Notes under the pieces: model-generated
Databases searched by the model: none
What the model was told of the DNA's origin: nothing
Seen by the model: only the letters and a program-made list of their open reading frames with translations
Made by a program: the position numbers and the translations under genes
Shown here: positions 1 through 7,551 of the stretch, in pieces
Numbering within the stretch: position 1 is the stretch's first letter
Layout of the letters: each line of letters opens with the position of its first letter
Assembly: GCA_036745875.1 (NCBI GenBank)
Contig: DAIOFH010000016.1
Span: forward strand, 1 to 44,203
Source: DAIOFH01 sp036745875
GTDB taxonomy: Bacteria > Planctomycetota > SZUA-567
Direction: 5' to 3'
DNA length: 44,203 nt

Positions 1-61
1 GATAGATTATACCTATTTCTCGTGAAAATGGAAGAGTTTATAATTGAATTACCCCTCCACT

Positions 62-553
62 TTATTCTTCTTTGCTTTCCTCGGAGCTTTCTTCGGCCAC
101 GGCTTGGTTTTTTTCCTCGGCCTTTTCTTCAACCTTTGCAGGTTCGACCTTGGCCGGTTCCTTCTTGCCTTCCTTCGTAGCGGGGGCGCCGCCTTCGACA
201 AGTTCGAACAGAACCATCTTGGAGCCGTCGCCTACGCGCGTCTTGGAGAGGTGAAGAATGCGGGTGTAACCGCCGTTCCTGTCCTTGTAGCGCACGCCGA
301 GGTCTTCGAACAGCGAACGAACCAGGGCAGCGTCGTTCAAAAGGCTGATGGCCCTGCGGCGGGCGGCGAGATCGTCCGGGCCGCGCTTTGCGAGGGTGAT
401 CAGCTTCTCGGCAAAAGGACGTGCTTCCTTTGCCTTCGCCGGGGTGGTGATGATTTTGCCATGGGTAAACAAACTAGCAACCATATTGCGGAACATGGCT
501 TTGCGGTGACTGGAGGTGCGGCTGAGCTTGCGTCCGCGATTAAGATGTCTCAT
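62..553 (-). CDS. rplQ: 50S ribosomal protein L17 (bL17) with acidic C-terminal tail
   Basis: Structural protein of the large ribosomal subunit and last gene of the alpha-operon segment, directly after rpoA. The N-terminus (MRHLNRGRKLSRTSSHRKAM) is the classical L17 start, and the conserved core runs to about residue 125. Residues ~128-163 form an added tail rich in Lys, Ala and then Glu, with an imperfect AKVE-type repeat and a strongly acidic end. L17 is usually about 115-130 residues in bacteria, so this tail is an extension. No terminator is obvious in the 61 bases left before the window edge. Confidence 0.97.
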   Translation of the reverse strand: MRHLNRGRKLSRTSSHRKAMFRNMVASLFTHGKIITTPAKAKEARPFAEKLITLAKRGPDDLAARRRAISLLNDAALVRSLFEDLGVRYKDRNGGYTRILHLSKTRVGDGSKMVLFELVEGGAPATKEGKKEPAKVEPAKVEEKAEEKNQAVAEESSEESKEE

Positions 554-601
554 TATAGATTCCCGTTCATAATCACTATACTACTTACAAATGCCTTTGC
601 C

Positions 602-1603
602 TTAATCCAGCGGCATACCAAATGACAAGCCAAGTTCGATAAGCTTCTGCTTGATTTCCTTGAGGCTGGTCTTGCCGAAGTTGCGGACAGTCAACATGTC
701 CTGCTCCGACTTGCTGACCAGATCGCGAATAGTCTTGATGCCTTCGGCTGCCAGACAGTTCGCCGCACGAACAGAGGGTTCGAGGACGGAGACCGGCTGG
801 TCGAGTTTTTCGTTGAGGGCACTCTTGTCGGAAGATTCGACTTCGGATTCTTCCTTCGTTTCCGCATCGACAACGGCCGTCGCTTCGCTGCCGAGTTCGT
901 AGTACTTGACAAAAGGATTCAAATGCTTGCGAAGAATGGTTGCGGCTTCGATCATGGCCTGTTCCGGACGGATGGTGCCGTCGGTCCAGATTTCCATGAT
1001 AAGCCTGTCGTAGTCGGTGACCTTGGAGACTCGGGTCTCGACAACGCGCCACCTGGAACGCCTGACAGGCGAGAAAGAAGCGTCGAGGGGGATGACGCCG
1101 ATCGTGTCCTGGGTTTTCCAGGGAAAGTCTTCCGCCCTGACATAGCCCCTGCCTTTGCGGAATTCGACTTCCGCCTTGAAGACGGTGTTGGCGCCTTCAA
1201 CGGTGGCGATGTGAAGATCCTTATTGACGATCTCGACGCCGATAGGGGCGGTAAAATCACCGGCGGTAATGGCGCCGGGACCGGTTTTTTCAATTTTCAG
1301 AACTTCAGGGTGGTCGCCTTCGTAGAGGGCGAGCATGCCTTTGACGTTCAAAGCGATGTCGATGACATCTTCTACAACCCCGGGAATAGTGGCGAACTCA
1401 TGCATCGCGCCGTCCAGCTTCAATGACACGGGAGCAACGCCTTCCAGGGAGCTAAGAAGAACGCGGCGCAGAGAATTGCCAATAGTCACGCCAAAACCGC
1501 GTTCAAAAGGTTCAACTGTAAACTTGCCATACGTGTCTGTGGCACTCTCGGTGTCCATCATGACGCGCGTGGGAAGTTCGAAACTTTTCCAACGAATGCG
1601 CAT
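602..1603 (-). CDS. rpoA: RNA polymerase alpha subunit
   Basis: Alpha subunit of RNA polymerase, 333 residues, near the usual length. The N-terminal assembly domain is seen at residues ~10-235 (GFGVTIGNSLRRVLLSS motif near 37-53). A Glu/Ser/Asp-rich linker leads into the C-terminal domain (~255-330), which contains PSVRAANCL and TVRNFGKTSL. These correspond to the UP-element-binding arginine and helix-hairpin-helix of the E. coli protein, so UP-element DNA contact is probably kept. A strong Shine-Dalgarno (GGAAAGGAGACTACT then ATG) sets the start. It follows rpsK after a 121-base gap with no rpsD between; rplQ follows after 48 bases. Confidence 0.98.
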   Translation of the reverse strand: MRIRWKSFELPTRVMMDTESATDTYGKFTVEPFERGFGVTIGNSLRRVLLSSLEGVAPVSLKLDGAMHEFATIPGVVEDVIDIALNVKGMLALYEGDHPEVLKIEKTGPGAITAGDFTAPIGVEIVNKDLHIATVEGANTVFKAEVEFRKGRGYVRAEDFPWKTQDTIGVIPLDASFSPVRRSRWRVVETRVSKVTDYDRLIMEIWTDGTIRPEQAMIEAATILRKHLNPFVKYYELGSEATAVVDAETKEESEVESSDKSALNEKLDQPVSVLEPSVRAANCLAAEGIKTIRDLVSKSEQDMLTVRNFGKTSLKEIKQKLIELGLSFGMPLD

Positions 1604-1724
1604 AGTAGTCTCCTTTCCCCAACGCCCTGCTTCACGGAATATACCGCCATCGCATTGTACGCAGGAAAAAAATCCAAGAAAGTCATTACGTCCGGTAGAC
1701 GTCGAACATCATGCCGTCACCGAT

Positions 1725-2108
1725 TTAGACGCGACGGCGCTTCCTGGGTCTACAACCATTATGCGGCAGAGGAGTTACATCCTCTATGGCCTTGATGGCA
1801 ATACCGGCAGCCTGAAGGCCGCGAATCGCGCTTTCGCGACCGCCGCCCGGACCCTTGACCTGTACTTCCATCTCCCTGATGCCCATCTTCATGGCCTTTT
1901 CAGCAGCAGCTTCAGCGACGCGCTGAGCGGCATAGGGTGTGGACTTACGGCTGTTCTGGAAGCCGGATGTTCCGGCGGAGGACCAGACAAGGGTATTGCC
2001 GTAGATGTCCGTAATGGTGATGATGGTATTGTTGAAGGTGGCCTTGACATGTGCGACACCCTTGGCCACAGACTTCTTTACCTTCTTTTTGCGATAGCGT
2101 TTCGCCAT
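1725..2108 (-). CDS. rpsK: 30S ribosomal protein S11 (uS11)
   Basis: Small-subunit platform protein, 127 residues, the usual length. Recognised from HVKATFNNTIITITD, the GNTLVWSSAG stretch, and the C-terminal end with PLPHNGCRPRKRRRV. It lies between rpsM and rpoA. In most bacteria rpsD (S4) would follow; here the next gene is rpoA, so S4 must be encoded elsewhere. Confidence 0.98.
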   Translation of the reverse strand: MAKRYRKKKVKKSVAKGVAHVKATFNNTIITITDIYGNTLVWSSAGTSGFQNSRKSTPYAAQRVAEAAAEKAMKMGIREMEVQVKGPGGGRESAIRGLQAAGIAIKAIEDVTPLPHNGCRPRKRRRV

Positions 2109-2192
2109 TCTACTCTCCTAAAAACTTCCCTTCGCATTATGCGCAATCAGGAAGCCTACGTCTACTTCGGGTACCGTGACCATCATGCTTGA

Positions 2193-2576
2193 TTAGCGCA
2201 TTGCCTTTACGGACTTCTTCACCGCGACGGTCTTCTTCTTGCCCTTCCTGGTGCGCGCGTTGGTACGTGTGCGCTGACCACGAACAGGCAAACCACGACC
2301 GTGGCGAATGCCGCGATAGCAGGCAATCTTTTTGAGGCGCTGGATGTTCTGCATGATCTGGCGGCGCAGCTGGCCTTCGACGACATAGGTCTTGTCGAGA
2401 AGGGCGGCGATCCTGCCAAGTTCGTCCTCGGTGAGATTCTTGGCGCGCGTCCCCGGCTTGATGCCGATTTCGGCGCAAATCTCCTTGGCGGTGGTGAGGC
2501 CAACGCCATAAAGATAGGTAAGTGAAATCTCAACCAGCTTATCATTCGGAATGTCAACACCAAGAATTCTCGGCAC
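2193..2576 (-). CDS. rpsM: 30S ribosomal protein S13 (uS13), GTG start
   Basis: Small-subunit head protein that contacts the P site and 16S rRNA. The best start is GTG at 2576, giving MPRILGVDIPNDK. It is preceded by AGGAG with a 7-base spacer and matches the family N-terminus; the open frame continues nine codons further upstream to a TTG but without a ribosome-binding site. Length is 127 residues. The basic C-terminus includes GLPVRGQRTRTNARTRKGKK, typical of S13. It follows rpmJ and precedes rpsK. Confidence 0.96.
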   Translation of the reverse strand: MPRILGVDIPNDKLVEISLTYLYGVGLTTAKEICAEIGIKPGTRAKNLTEDELGRIAALLDKTYVVEGQLRRQIMQNIQRLKKIACYRGIRHGRGLPVRGQRTRTNARTRKGKKKTVAVKKSVKAMR

Positions 2577-2656
2577 CTTGATTCTCCTAACTCTTTGCCG
2601 CAAAAAATGGCGGCCATGTATTCCACAGGAAAAATATCCCGGTTAAAAATAACTGA

Positions 2657-2773
2657 CTACCCCTGACGCATCTTGTGACGGGGGTTCGTTTTGCAGATGA
2701 TGCGCAAAACACCTTTGCGGCGGATCATCTTGCAGTTGTCGCAACGCTTGCGAAGCGAAGGGCTGACTTTCAT
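2657..2773 (-). CDS. rpmJ: 50S ribosomal protein L36 (bL36), zinc-binding form
   Basis: A 38-residue gene between infA and rpsM, the position L36 normally holds. The translation begins MKVSPSLRKRCDNCKMIRRK and ends HKMRQG. Cys11, Cys14, Cys27 and His33 form the zinc-binding set of the C+ type of L36. Translation starts at ATG 2773 and stops at TAG (2657-2659). With the zinc forms of S14 and L24 in the same cluster, this suggests ribosomes that depend on zinc. Confidence 0.95.
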   Translation of the reverse strand: MKVSPSLRKRCDNCKMIRRKGVLRIICKTNPRHKMRQG

Positions 2774-2835
2774 TTCATACTCCTCTGTTTATTTTCTCAA
2801 TTTTCTTCGGAAATTTCAACCAAAGAATAAAAAAT

Positions 2836-3051
2836 TCAACCTCTATAGGTTATTCTGCCGCGGGTGAGGTCGTACGGGGAAAGCTCGACCGTCACCTTGT
2901 CGCCGGGAAGAATACGGATGAAATTCTGGCGCATCTTGCCACTGATATGGGCAAGGACAATATGTCCCGAATCCAATTCGACCCTGAATTGCGCATTAGG
3001 CAAAGCCTCGCGAACCGTGGCTTGTATGCTAATGGATTCTTCTTTAGCCAT
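2836..3051 (-). CDS. infA: Translation initiation factor IF-1
   Basis: A 71-residue S1/OB-fold protein that occupies the ribosomal A site during initiation. The GHIVLAHISGKMRQNFIRILPGDKVTVELSPYDLTRGRI region is diagnostic. The ATG overlaps the stop codon of map by one base (TAATG), so the two are probably translationally coupled. rpmJ follows, a common map-infA-rpmJ order. Confidence 0.97.
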   Translation of the reverse strand: MAKEESISIQATVREALPNAQFRVELDSGHIVLAHISGKMRQNFIRILPGDKVTVELSPYDLTRGRITYRG

Positions 3052-3860
3052 TATAACTCCGTCAGGATCTGTGGGCCGTTTGCGGTAATCGCAATGGAAT
3101 GCTCAAAATGAGCAGACAACCCGCGATCCTTTGTATATACTGTCCAACCATCCGAGCGGTCAACCAGAACATCGGAACTGCCTGTATTGACCATCGGTTC
3201 GATTGCAAAGACCATCCCTTCCTTCAAAACCAAGTCGGGAAAATTGCCGCTCAAGCGCTCGTTCGGCCCACAGACATAGTTCGGTATCTGCGGCGCTTCG
3301 TGCATGTCGCGGCCGATGCCGTGGCCGACAAACTGCTTGACGACGGAAAAACCGTTTGACTCGGCCTCTTTTTGCACCGCAGCCGAGACATCGTGCAACC
3401 TCTTGCCTGGGCGGCAATTGGCTATCGCCTTTTTGAGCGAATTCTCCGTCACATCGAGGAGTTTCTTCGCCTTGCGCCCAATTTCACCAACGGCGTATGT
3501 CCGCGCCGCATCTCCGCACCACCCATCGAGATGCACGCCGATATCCACCGATAAAACATCACCTTCCTTCAACACCCTTGCCCCTGGTATGCCATGAACG
3601 ACCTGTTCATTGACAGAAGCGCAGATGGAAGCCGGAAAAGCCGGAACATTATGCTTGTGGGAGGGATAATCCTTAAAGGTGGGAATACCTCCAGCCTTTA
3701 TTATCAACTCCTCAACAGCAGAGTCAAGCTCTTTTGTCGTTACACCAGGTTTTACCATCTCTTCCATCAGGTGCAACGCTTGCGCCACAATTCTTCCCGC
3801 CTCGCGCATCTTGGCAATTTCAGCGGCAGTCTTGAGTATGACTTTTTCAGAAGAGGGCAT
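3051..3860 (-). CDS. map: Methionine aminopeptidase, type I
   Basis: Removes the initiator methionine from new proteins in the cytoplasm. The 269-residue pita-bread fold protein keeps the full di-metal set: Asp106 (LSVDIG), Asp117 (CGDAARTY), His180 (VGHGIG), Glu221 (FAIEPM) and Glu253 (HFEHSIAIT), plus the substrate-binding His90. There is no N-terminal zinc extension, so it is type Ia-like. Encoded between secY and infA, as in many bacteria, with a one-base overlap into infA. Confidence 0.97.
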   Translation of the reverse strand: MPSSEKVILKTAAEIAKMREAGRIVAQALHLMEEMVKPGVTTKELDSAVEELIIKAGGIPTFKDYPSHKHNVPAFPASICASVNEQVVHGIPGARVLKEGDVLSVDIGVHLDGWCGDAARTYAVGEIGRKAKKLLDVTENSLKKAIANCRPGKRLHDVSAAVQKEAESNGFSVVKQFVGHGIGRDMHEAPQIPNYVCGPNERLSGNFPDLVLKEGMVFAIEPMVNTGSSDVLVDRSDGWTVYTKDRGLSAHFEHSIAITANGPQILTEL

Positions 3861-3964
3861 TTATACCGTTCACATTTATAAAATTCTGTTTACACAGTCA
3901 ACGTTCGCTAGTAGTCGCTTCCTCGTGGCTAAGGATTATCCGTCGAACCTCGATCCCTTATCCC

Positions 3965-5308
3965 TTAACCTCTGCGGCCTTTTATTCTGCCGCCTGCGAT
4001 GCCAAATCCTTCGTAGTTGCGCATCAACAGGTAGCTTTCAACCTTCTGGACCACGTCAAGGGCGACGCCGACGACGATCAGAAGACCCGTACCACCCAGA
4101 AGACCGGATATGTCATAATCCACACCCATCGACATGCTGACAAACTGCGGAACGACAGCAATCAAGGCAAGGAAGACACCACCAGCCAGAGCGATCCTGT
4201 TCATGATCTTTTCCAGGTGTTCGGCCGTACGTTTGCCGGGACGAATGCCGGGAATGTACATACCGCCCTGCTTCAGATTGTCAGCCATTTCATTCGGGTT
4301 GAACTGGATGGCCGTGTAGAAGTAACAGAAGAACAGAATCAGCAGGATGTAGAAAACCGTATACCAGAAGGAACCGGGTGCAAAGAAGACGCCCGCATTT
4401 CCAAGGACCCCGCTGGCGAGACCGGCCAGGACCTGCATGATGGCCTGCGCAAAGATAATCGGAATAACGTTTGCCTGGTTGACCTTGAGCGGCAGGAACT
4501 GCCTCTGTCCGCCATAGGTCTTTCTGCCGCGAACTGCCTTGGCCTGCATGATCGGGACGCGGCGTGTGCCGAGGGTGATCATGACGACTGCAAGAGTCAT
4601 GGCGATGAAGAATACAACCAGGACGACGATTTTCGCCAGGGTTATTTCAGACGATCCGGAGGCTGCGACGTTGACGCCGCCCGCAAGCTTGGCGATGGCA
4701 TTTGGGATTCTCGAAAGAATGCCGGCCATGATTATCAGGGAGATGCCGTTGCCGATGCCGAATTCGTCGATCTGTTCGCCCAACCACATCAGGAACATAG
4801 TACCGACAGTCAGGGACAGTATCACATAAATACAGAATTCCCACCGGGACACGCCTTCGGCAATAAAAGTCGAAGCGCCCGCGCCACTGGAGGAGGACAT
4901 GCCCCAGGCAAGCATACCGGCCTGGATGATACACAAAACAACCGTCGAAAGACGGACGTACTGATTGATCTTTTTCCTCCCGGTCACGCCTTCATGGGCG
5001 ATCCTGGATAGGGAGGGAATAATAGCCGTAAGAAGTTGGAAGATGATTGACGCTGTAATATACGGCATGATGCCAAGGCCGAAAATGGCCATTGACGAGA
5101 GAGCGCCGCCGGTGAACATATCGGCCATGCTCAACACGGCACCCATCGCCCCCTGTGCCCCGGAGACGTATTCGTTGATCGCCCTGACGTTCACGCCCGG
5201 AGTCGGGATGAACGAGCCAAGACGAAATACGACAAGAAGAAGGAAAGTGATGGCTAACTTTCCTCTCAGCTCCTTGACGTTCAGTATTTTTGCCAGAGTG
5301 TCAAACAT
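3965..5308 (-). CDS. secY: Preprotein translocase subunit SecY
   Basis: Channel subunit of the SecYEG translocon in the cytoplasmic membrane. The 447-residue protein shows about ten hydrophobic segments. Diagnostic stretches include the first-helix region with RLGSFIPTPGVN, the GIMPYITASI plug/TM2 area, and NEMADNLKQGGMYIPGIRPG near residue 340. It follows rplO in the standard rplO-secY-map order. The C-terminal tail is short and basic (GRIKGRRG). A gap of 104 bases separates it from map. Confidence 0.98.
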   Translation of the reverse strand: MFDTLAKILNVKELRGKLAITFLLLVVFRLGSFIPTPGVNVRAINEYVSGAQGAMGAVLSMADMFTGGALSSMAIFGLGIMPYITASIIFQLLTAIIPSLSRIAHEGVTGRKKINQYVRLSTVVLCIIQAGMLAWGMSSSSGAGASTFIAEGVSRWEFCIYVILSLTVGTMFLMWLGEQIDEFGIGNGISLIIMAGILSRIPNAIAKLAGGVNVAASGSSEITLAKIVVLVVFFIAMTLAVVMITLGTRRVPIMQAKAVRGRKTYGGQRQFLPLKVNQANVIPIIFAQAIMQVLAGLASGVLGNAGVFFAPGSFWYTVFYILLILFFCYFYTAIQFNPNEMADNLKQGGMYIPGIRPGKRTAEHLEKIMNRIALAGGVFLALIAVVPQFVSMSMGVDYDISGLLGGTGLLIVVGVALDVVQKVESYLLMRNYEGFGIAGGRIKGRRG

Positions 5309-5358
5309 TGAATATTGCCCATCCCCTAGGCTGTGATACTAGAATATTTTGGGTAAAC

Positions 5359-5850
5359 TTACTCAGCCGCGAATTCCTTGACCTTGCCGGCCTTTTCCGC
5401 AAGCTTGAGAATTTCCACGCTCCCGCCGGCCTTCTCGATCTTTTCCTTGGCGGCCTTGGAAATAGCATGAGCCTTGACGGTCAGCTTCTTCTGAAGATCG
5501 CCGCCGCCAAGAACCTTAAGGATATCGCCACGGCGAATATTGAAGCCTTTGGCGCGCAGAGTCTTGAAATCAACCGTCTCGCCATTCTCGAACTTCTCGT
5601 TCAGAAAAGCGAGGTTGATGGGAAGGTAAACCTTCGCGTGGACGGCATTGTTGAAGCCGACCTTGGGGAGGCGCTCTTTCAGCTGGGTCTGGCCGCCGAC
5701 ATAGCCGCGCAGGAAGTTGTGGCCTGTCCTGGCACCGAAACCCTTCTGGCCGCGACCGGCCGTCTTGCCCGAACCGGAGCCTGCTCCGCGCCCGATACGT
5801 CTTTTACGTTTGTGGCCTGTAACAGCGTTGAAAACATCGGTAAGATTCAT
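5359..5850 (-). CDS. rplO: 50S ribosomal protein L15 (uL15)
   Basis: Large-subunit assembly protein, 163 residues. The Gly/Arg-rich N-terminal stretch (RKRRIGRGAGSGSGKTAGRG) and the KGFNIRRGDILKVLG segment identify it. It follows rpsE directly across an 87-base gap; rpmD (L30), which usually sits between S5 and L15, is absent. secY follows. Confidence 0.97.
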   Translation of the reverse strand: MNLTDVFNAVTGHKRKRRIGRGAGSGSGKTAGRGQKGFGARTGHNFLRGYVGGQTQLKERLPKVGFNNAVHAKVYLPINLAFLNEKFENGETVDFKTLRAKGFNIRRGDILKVLGGGDLQKKLTVKAHAISKAAKEKIEKAGGSVEILKLAEKAGKVKEFAAE

Positions 5851-5937
5851 TGGTTTTTCCTTGACGCCGGTCAGATCTCAAACGAATAGCCGGCATAATC
5901 AAATCTTGTCAATACCAGGACAAGGAATCAGCAAAAA

Positions 5938-6612
5938 CTAGAGTTCGACGCCGCGCAGGCTTTCGGTCATTTCCTTGCTGCGCAGGTTTTCCAGTGCGTT
6001 CATAACCGCCTTGACGACGTTACGGGTATTGGTGGACCCGTACACTTTGGTCAGTACGTTCGTCAAGCCGCCGGCTTCAAGAATCGCCTTGACGGCAGTG
6101 CCGGCGATAACGCCAGTACCGGGCATGGCCGGGATCAGCACGACTGAAGACGCTCCGAAACGACCCTTGACTTCGTGCGGAATCGAGCCGCCCGGAGTGA
6201 TCGTGAATCGCTTCAGCTCGCGGCGGCCTGCTTTGATCGCCTTCTGGAACGCGCCGGGTACTTCCTTCGCCTTTCCGTAGCCGATGCCGACGCGCCCCTT
6301 GCCGTCGCCGACGCAGACCAGGGAACCGAACGACAGTCTTCTGCCGCCCTTGACGGTGGCGGAACAGCGGTAGACGCCAATAAGCGTTTCCTGGAATTCA
6401 CGTTCTCTGGGTTCATCGCGATCACGACGGCCACGTCCGCCACGGCCACCGCGACCACCGGCGTCACGACCACCCTTGCCCCGATCCGGGCCGCGCGTGT
6501 CGCTGCCTGCGCCGCCGCCGGGACCACGGGTGTTGCCACGACCCCTACGAGCAGTGTTACGATCACCGCCAGGACCCATACCAGTATTTCTGCTTTCGCT
6601 ATTCTCAGGCAT
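5938..6612 (-). CDS. rpsE: 30S ribosomal protein S5 (uS5) with RG/RGG-rich N-terminal extension
   Basis: Small-subunit protein involved in decoding accuracy. The ordinary S5 body begins near residue 68 (EREFQETLIGVYRCSATVKG) and carries the double-stranded RNA-binding-like domain, then GRFGASSVVLIPAMPGTGVIAG. In front of it lies a ~67-residue tail very rich in Gly, Arg and Asp, with repeated RG and GGR units (notably residues ~47-62). Bacterial S5 is usually about 165-175 residues; this is 224. The ATG has a good AGGAG eight bases upstream, so the tail appears to be translated. The upstream neighbour is the Nif11-like gene, not rplR. Confidence 0.95.
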   Translation of the reverse strand: MPENSESRNTGMGPGGDRNTARRGRGNTRGPGGGAGSDTRGPDRGKGGRDAGGRGGRGGRGRRDRDEPREREFQETLIGVYRCSATVKGGRRLSFGSLVCVGDGKGRVGIGYGKAKEVPGAFQKAIKAGRRELKRFTITPGGSIPHEVKGRFGASSVVLIPAMPGTGVIAGTAVKAILEAGGLTNVLTKVYGSTNTRNVVKAVMNALENLRSKEMTESLRGVEL

Positions 6613-6700
6613 ACCGCTAACTCCTAAAATGTTTCCAACGCCGCATAACGCCAGAATTTAATAAAATTGAACCGCTACCTTGCGAAAATGCAACCGACAC

Positions 6701-7042
6701 TTAGAGAACCCTGTCATCAGGAACATCAATGTTCGCACCCATCTTTTTGGCCGCCCACATGATATTGCGTGCGAGCAGTTCATAACGTCCAACCGTGCGA
6801 CTTCTACTGATGTCTCGAATCGCTTCCCAGAAAGACATGCCGCCTGTGACGGAGTCGAGTTCCGCGTCGCTCATTTCGTGGCATTCTTCGAGAGCGGTAT
6901 AAAATTCTTCGTTACTGAAATCCAATTGGTTTTGCGCTAGAAAATCCTCAAAATTGCTTTCGTCCAGCGCAGCCACTTTTGACTGGAAGTCCGTGTCTTT
7001 CCGCATTAGCTCCAAATATTTCTTTGCGGCTTCTATGGACAT
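6701..7042 (-). CDS. Nif11-type leader peptide protein (putative RiPP precursor) inside the ribosomal operon
   Basis: A 113-residue ORF between rplR and rpsE, where no gene is normally found. Residues 1-68 match the Nif11/nitrile-hydratase-like leader pattern: MSIEAAKKYLELMRKD, a helical middle with FEDFLAQNQLDFSNEEF, then MSDAELDSVTGG. The double glycine at 67-68 is where C39-type peptidases cut in this family. The putative core (69-113) starts MSFWEAIRD, is amphipathic and basic with two Trp, and has no Cys; the only Cys (54) is in the leader. ATG 7042 has AAGGA seven bases upstream, just after the rplR stop. The gene looks more AT-rich than its neighbours. No maturation enzyme or exporter is in the window. 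The leader call is firm; modification and function are unknown. Confidence 0.82.
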   Translation of the reverse strand: MSIEAAKKYLELMRKDTDFQSKVAALDESNFEDFLAQNQLDFSNEEFYTALEECHEMSDAELDSVTGGMSFWEAIRDISRSRTVGRYELLARNIMWAAKKMGANIDVPDDRVL

Positions 7043-7057
7043 CAACCAATCCTTTTT

Positions 7058-7423
7058 CTAAAACTTAAGGCCAGCTTCCCTCGCCGCATCGGCAAGCGCC
7101 TTGACGCGACCATGATAGGTGCGTCCGCCACGGTCAAACACCACTTCGTTGATGCCTGCCGCTTTCGCTTTTTCTGCGACTATCTTCCCAAGCGATTCGG
7201 CAGCCTTGATATTGCCGCCGTAGGTTCCCTTGGGGAAGTCGGAGCTCATCGTCGAAACGGCGACAACTGTCTTTCCGGCGAGATCGTCAATGATCTGCAC
7301 GGATATGTGTTTAAGGCTACGATAAACGGACAGGCGCGGCCTGGCACTAGTGCCGGCGATTTTCTGCCTTGCACGCTGGCGACGACGCTTGAGATCAGCC
7401 CGTTTTTTCAAGATGCGTTCCAT
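7058..7423 (-). CDS. rplR: 50S ribosomal protein L18 (uL18)
   Basis: 5S rRNA-binding protein of the central protuberance. Start chosen at ATG 7423 (MERILKKRADLKRRRQRARQ), with GGGAG eight bases upstream; an in-frame GTG seven codons earlier lacks a binding site. The 121 residues end with FDRGGRTYHGRVKALADAAREAGLKF, characteristic of L18. Upstream, a repeat-bearing gap separates it from rplF. Downstream, the Nif11-like ORF starts 15 bases after the stop. Confidence 0.96.
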   Translation of the reverse strand: MERILKKRADLKRRRQRARQKIAGTSARPRLSVYRSLKHISVQIIDDLAGKTVVAVSTMSSDFPKGTYGGNIKAAESLGKIVAEKAKAAGINEVVFDRGGRTYHGRVKALADAAREAGLKF

Positions 7424-7444
7424 TTGACTTTCTCCCGGATCCAC

Positions 7445-7545
7445 AAAGAACTAAGTTAAGAGATAAAAACTAAAAGTTAAAAGTTGGACAGCAATTTCCT
7501 CAACTCTTCACTTTTCACTCTTAACTCTTCACTATTTTTAGTGTT
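7445..7545. repeat. Dispersed inverted-repeat element, copy 1 (L6/L18 gap)
   Basis: AT-rich stretch built from short words such as AGTTAAAAGTT and AACTCTTCACTTTTCACTC, with a small CACTA/TAGTG hairpin at its end. A 27-base run at 7507-7533 is the exact reverse complement of 10350-10376 in the S17/L14 gap. No ORF with a ribosome-binding site lies in it. It resembles small intergenic palindromic or MITE-like repeats, and sits inside an operon without an evident terminator. Confidence 0.8.
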
Positions 7546-7551
7546 TGTTGC

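Noticed and set aside
4217..5011. 264-codon plus-strand frame over secY
   Set aside because: Antisense to the conserved SecY sequence, hydrophilic and without family resemblance.
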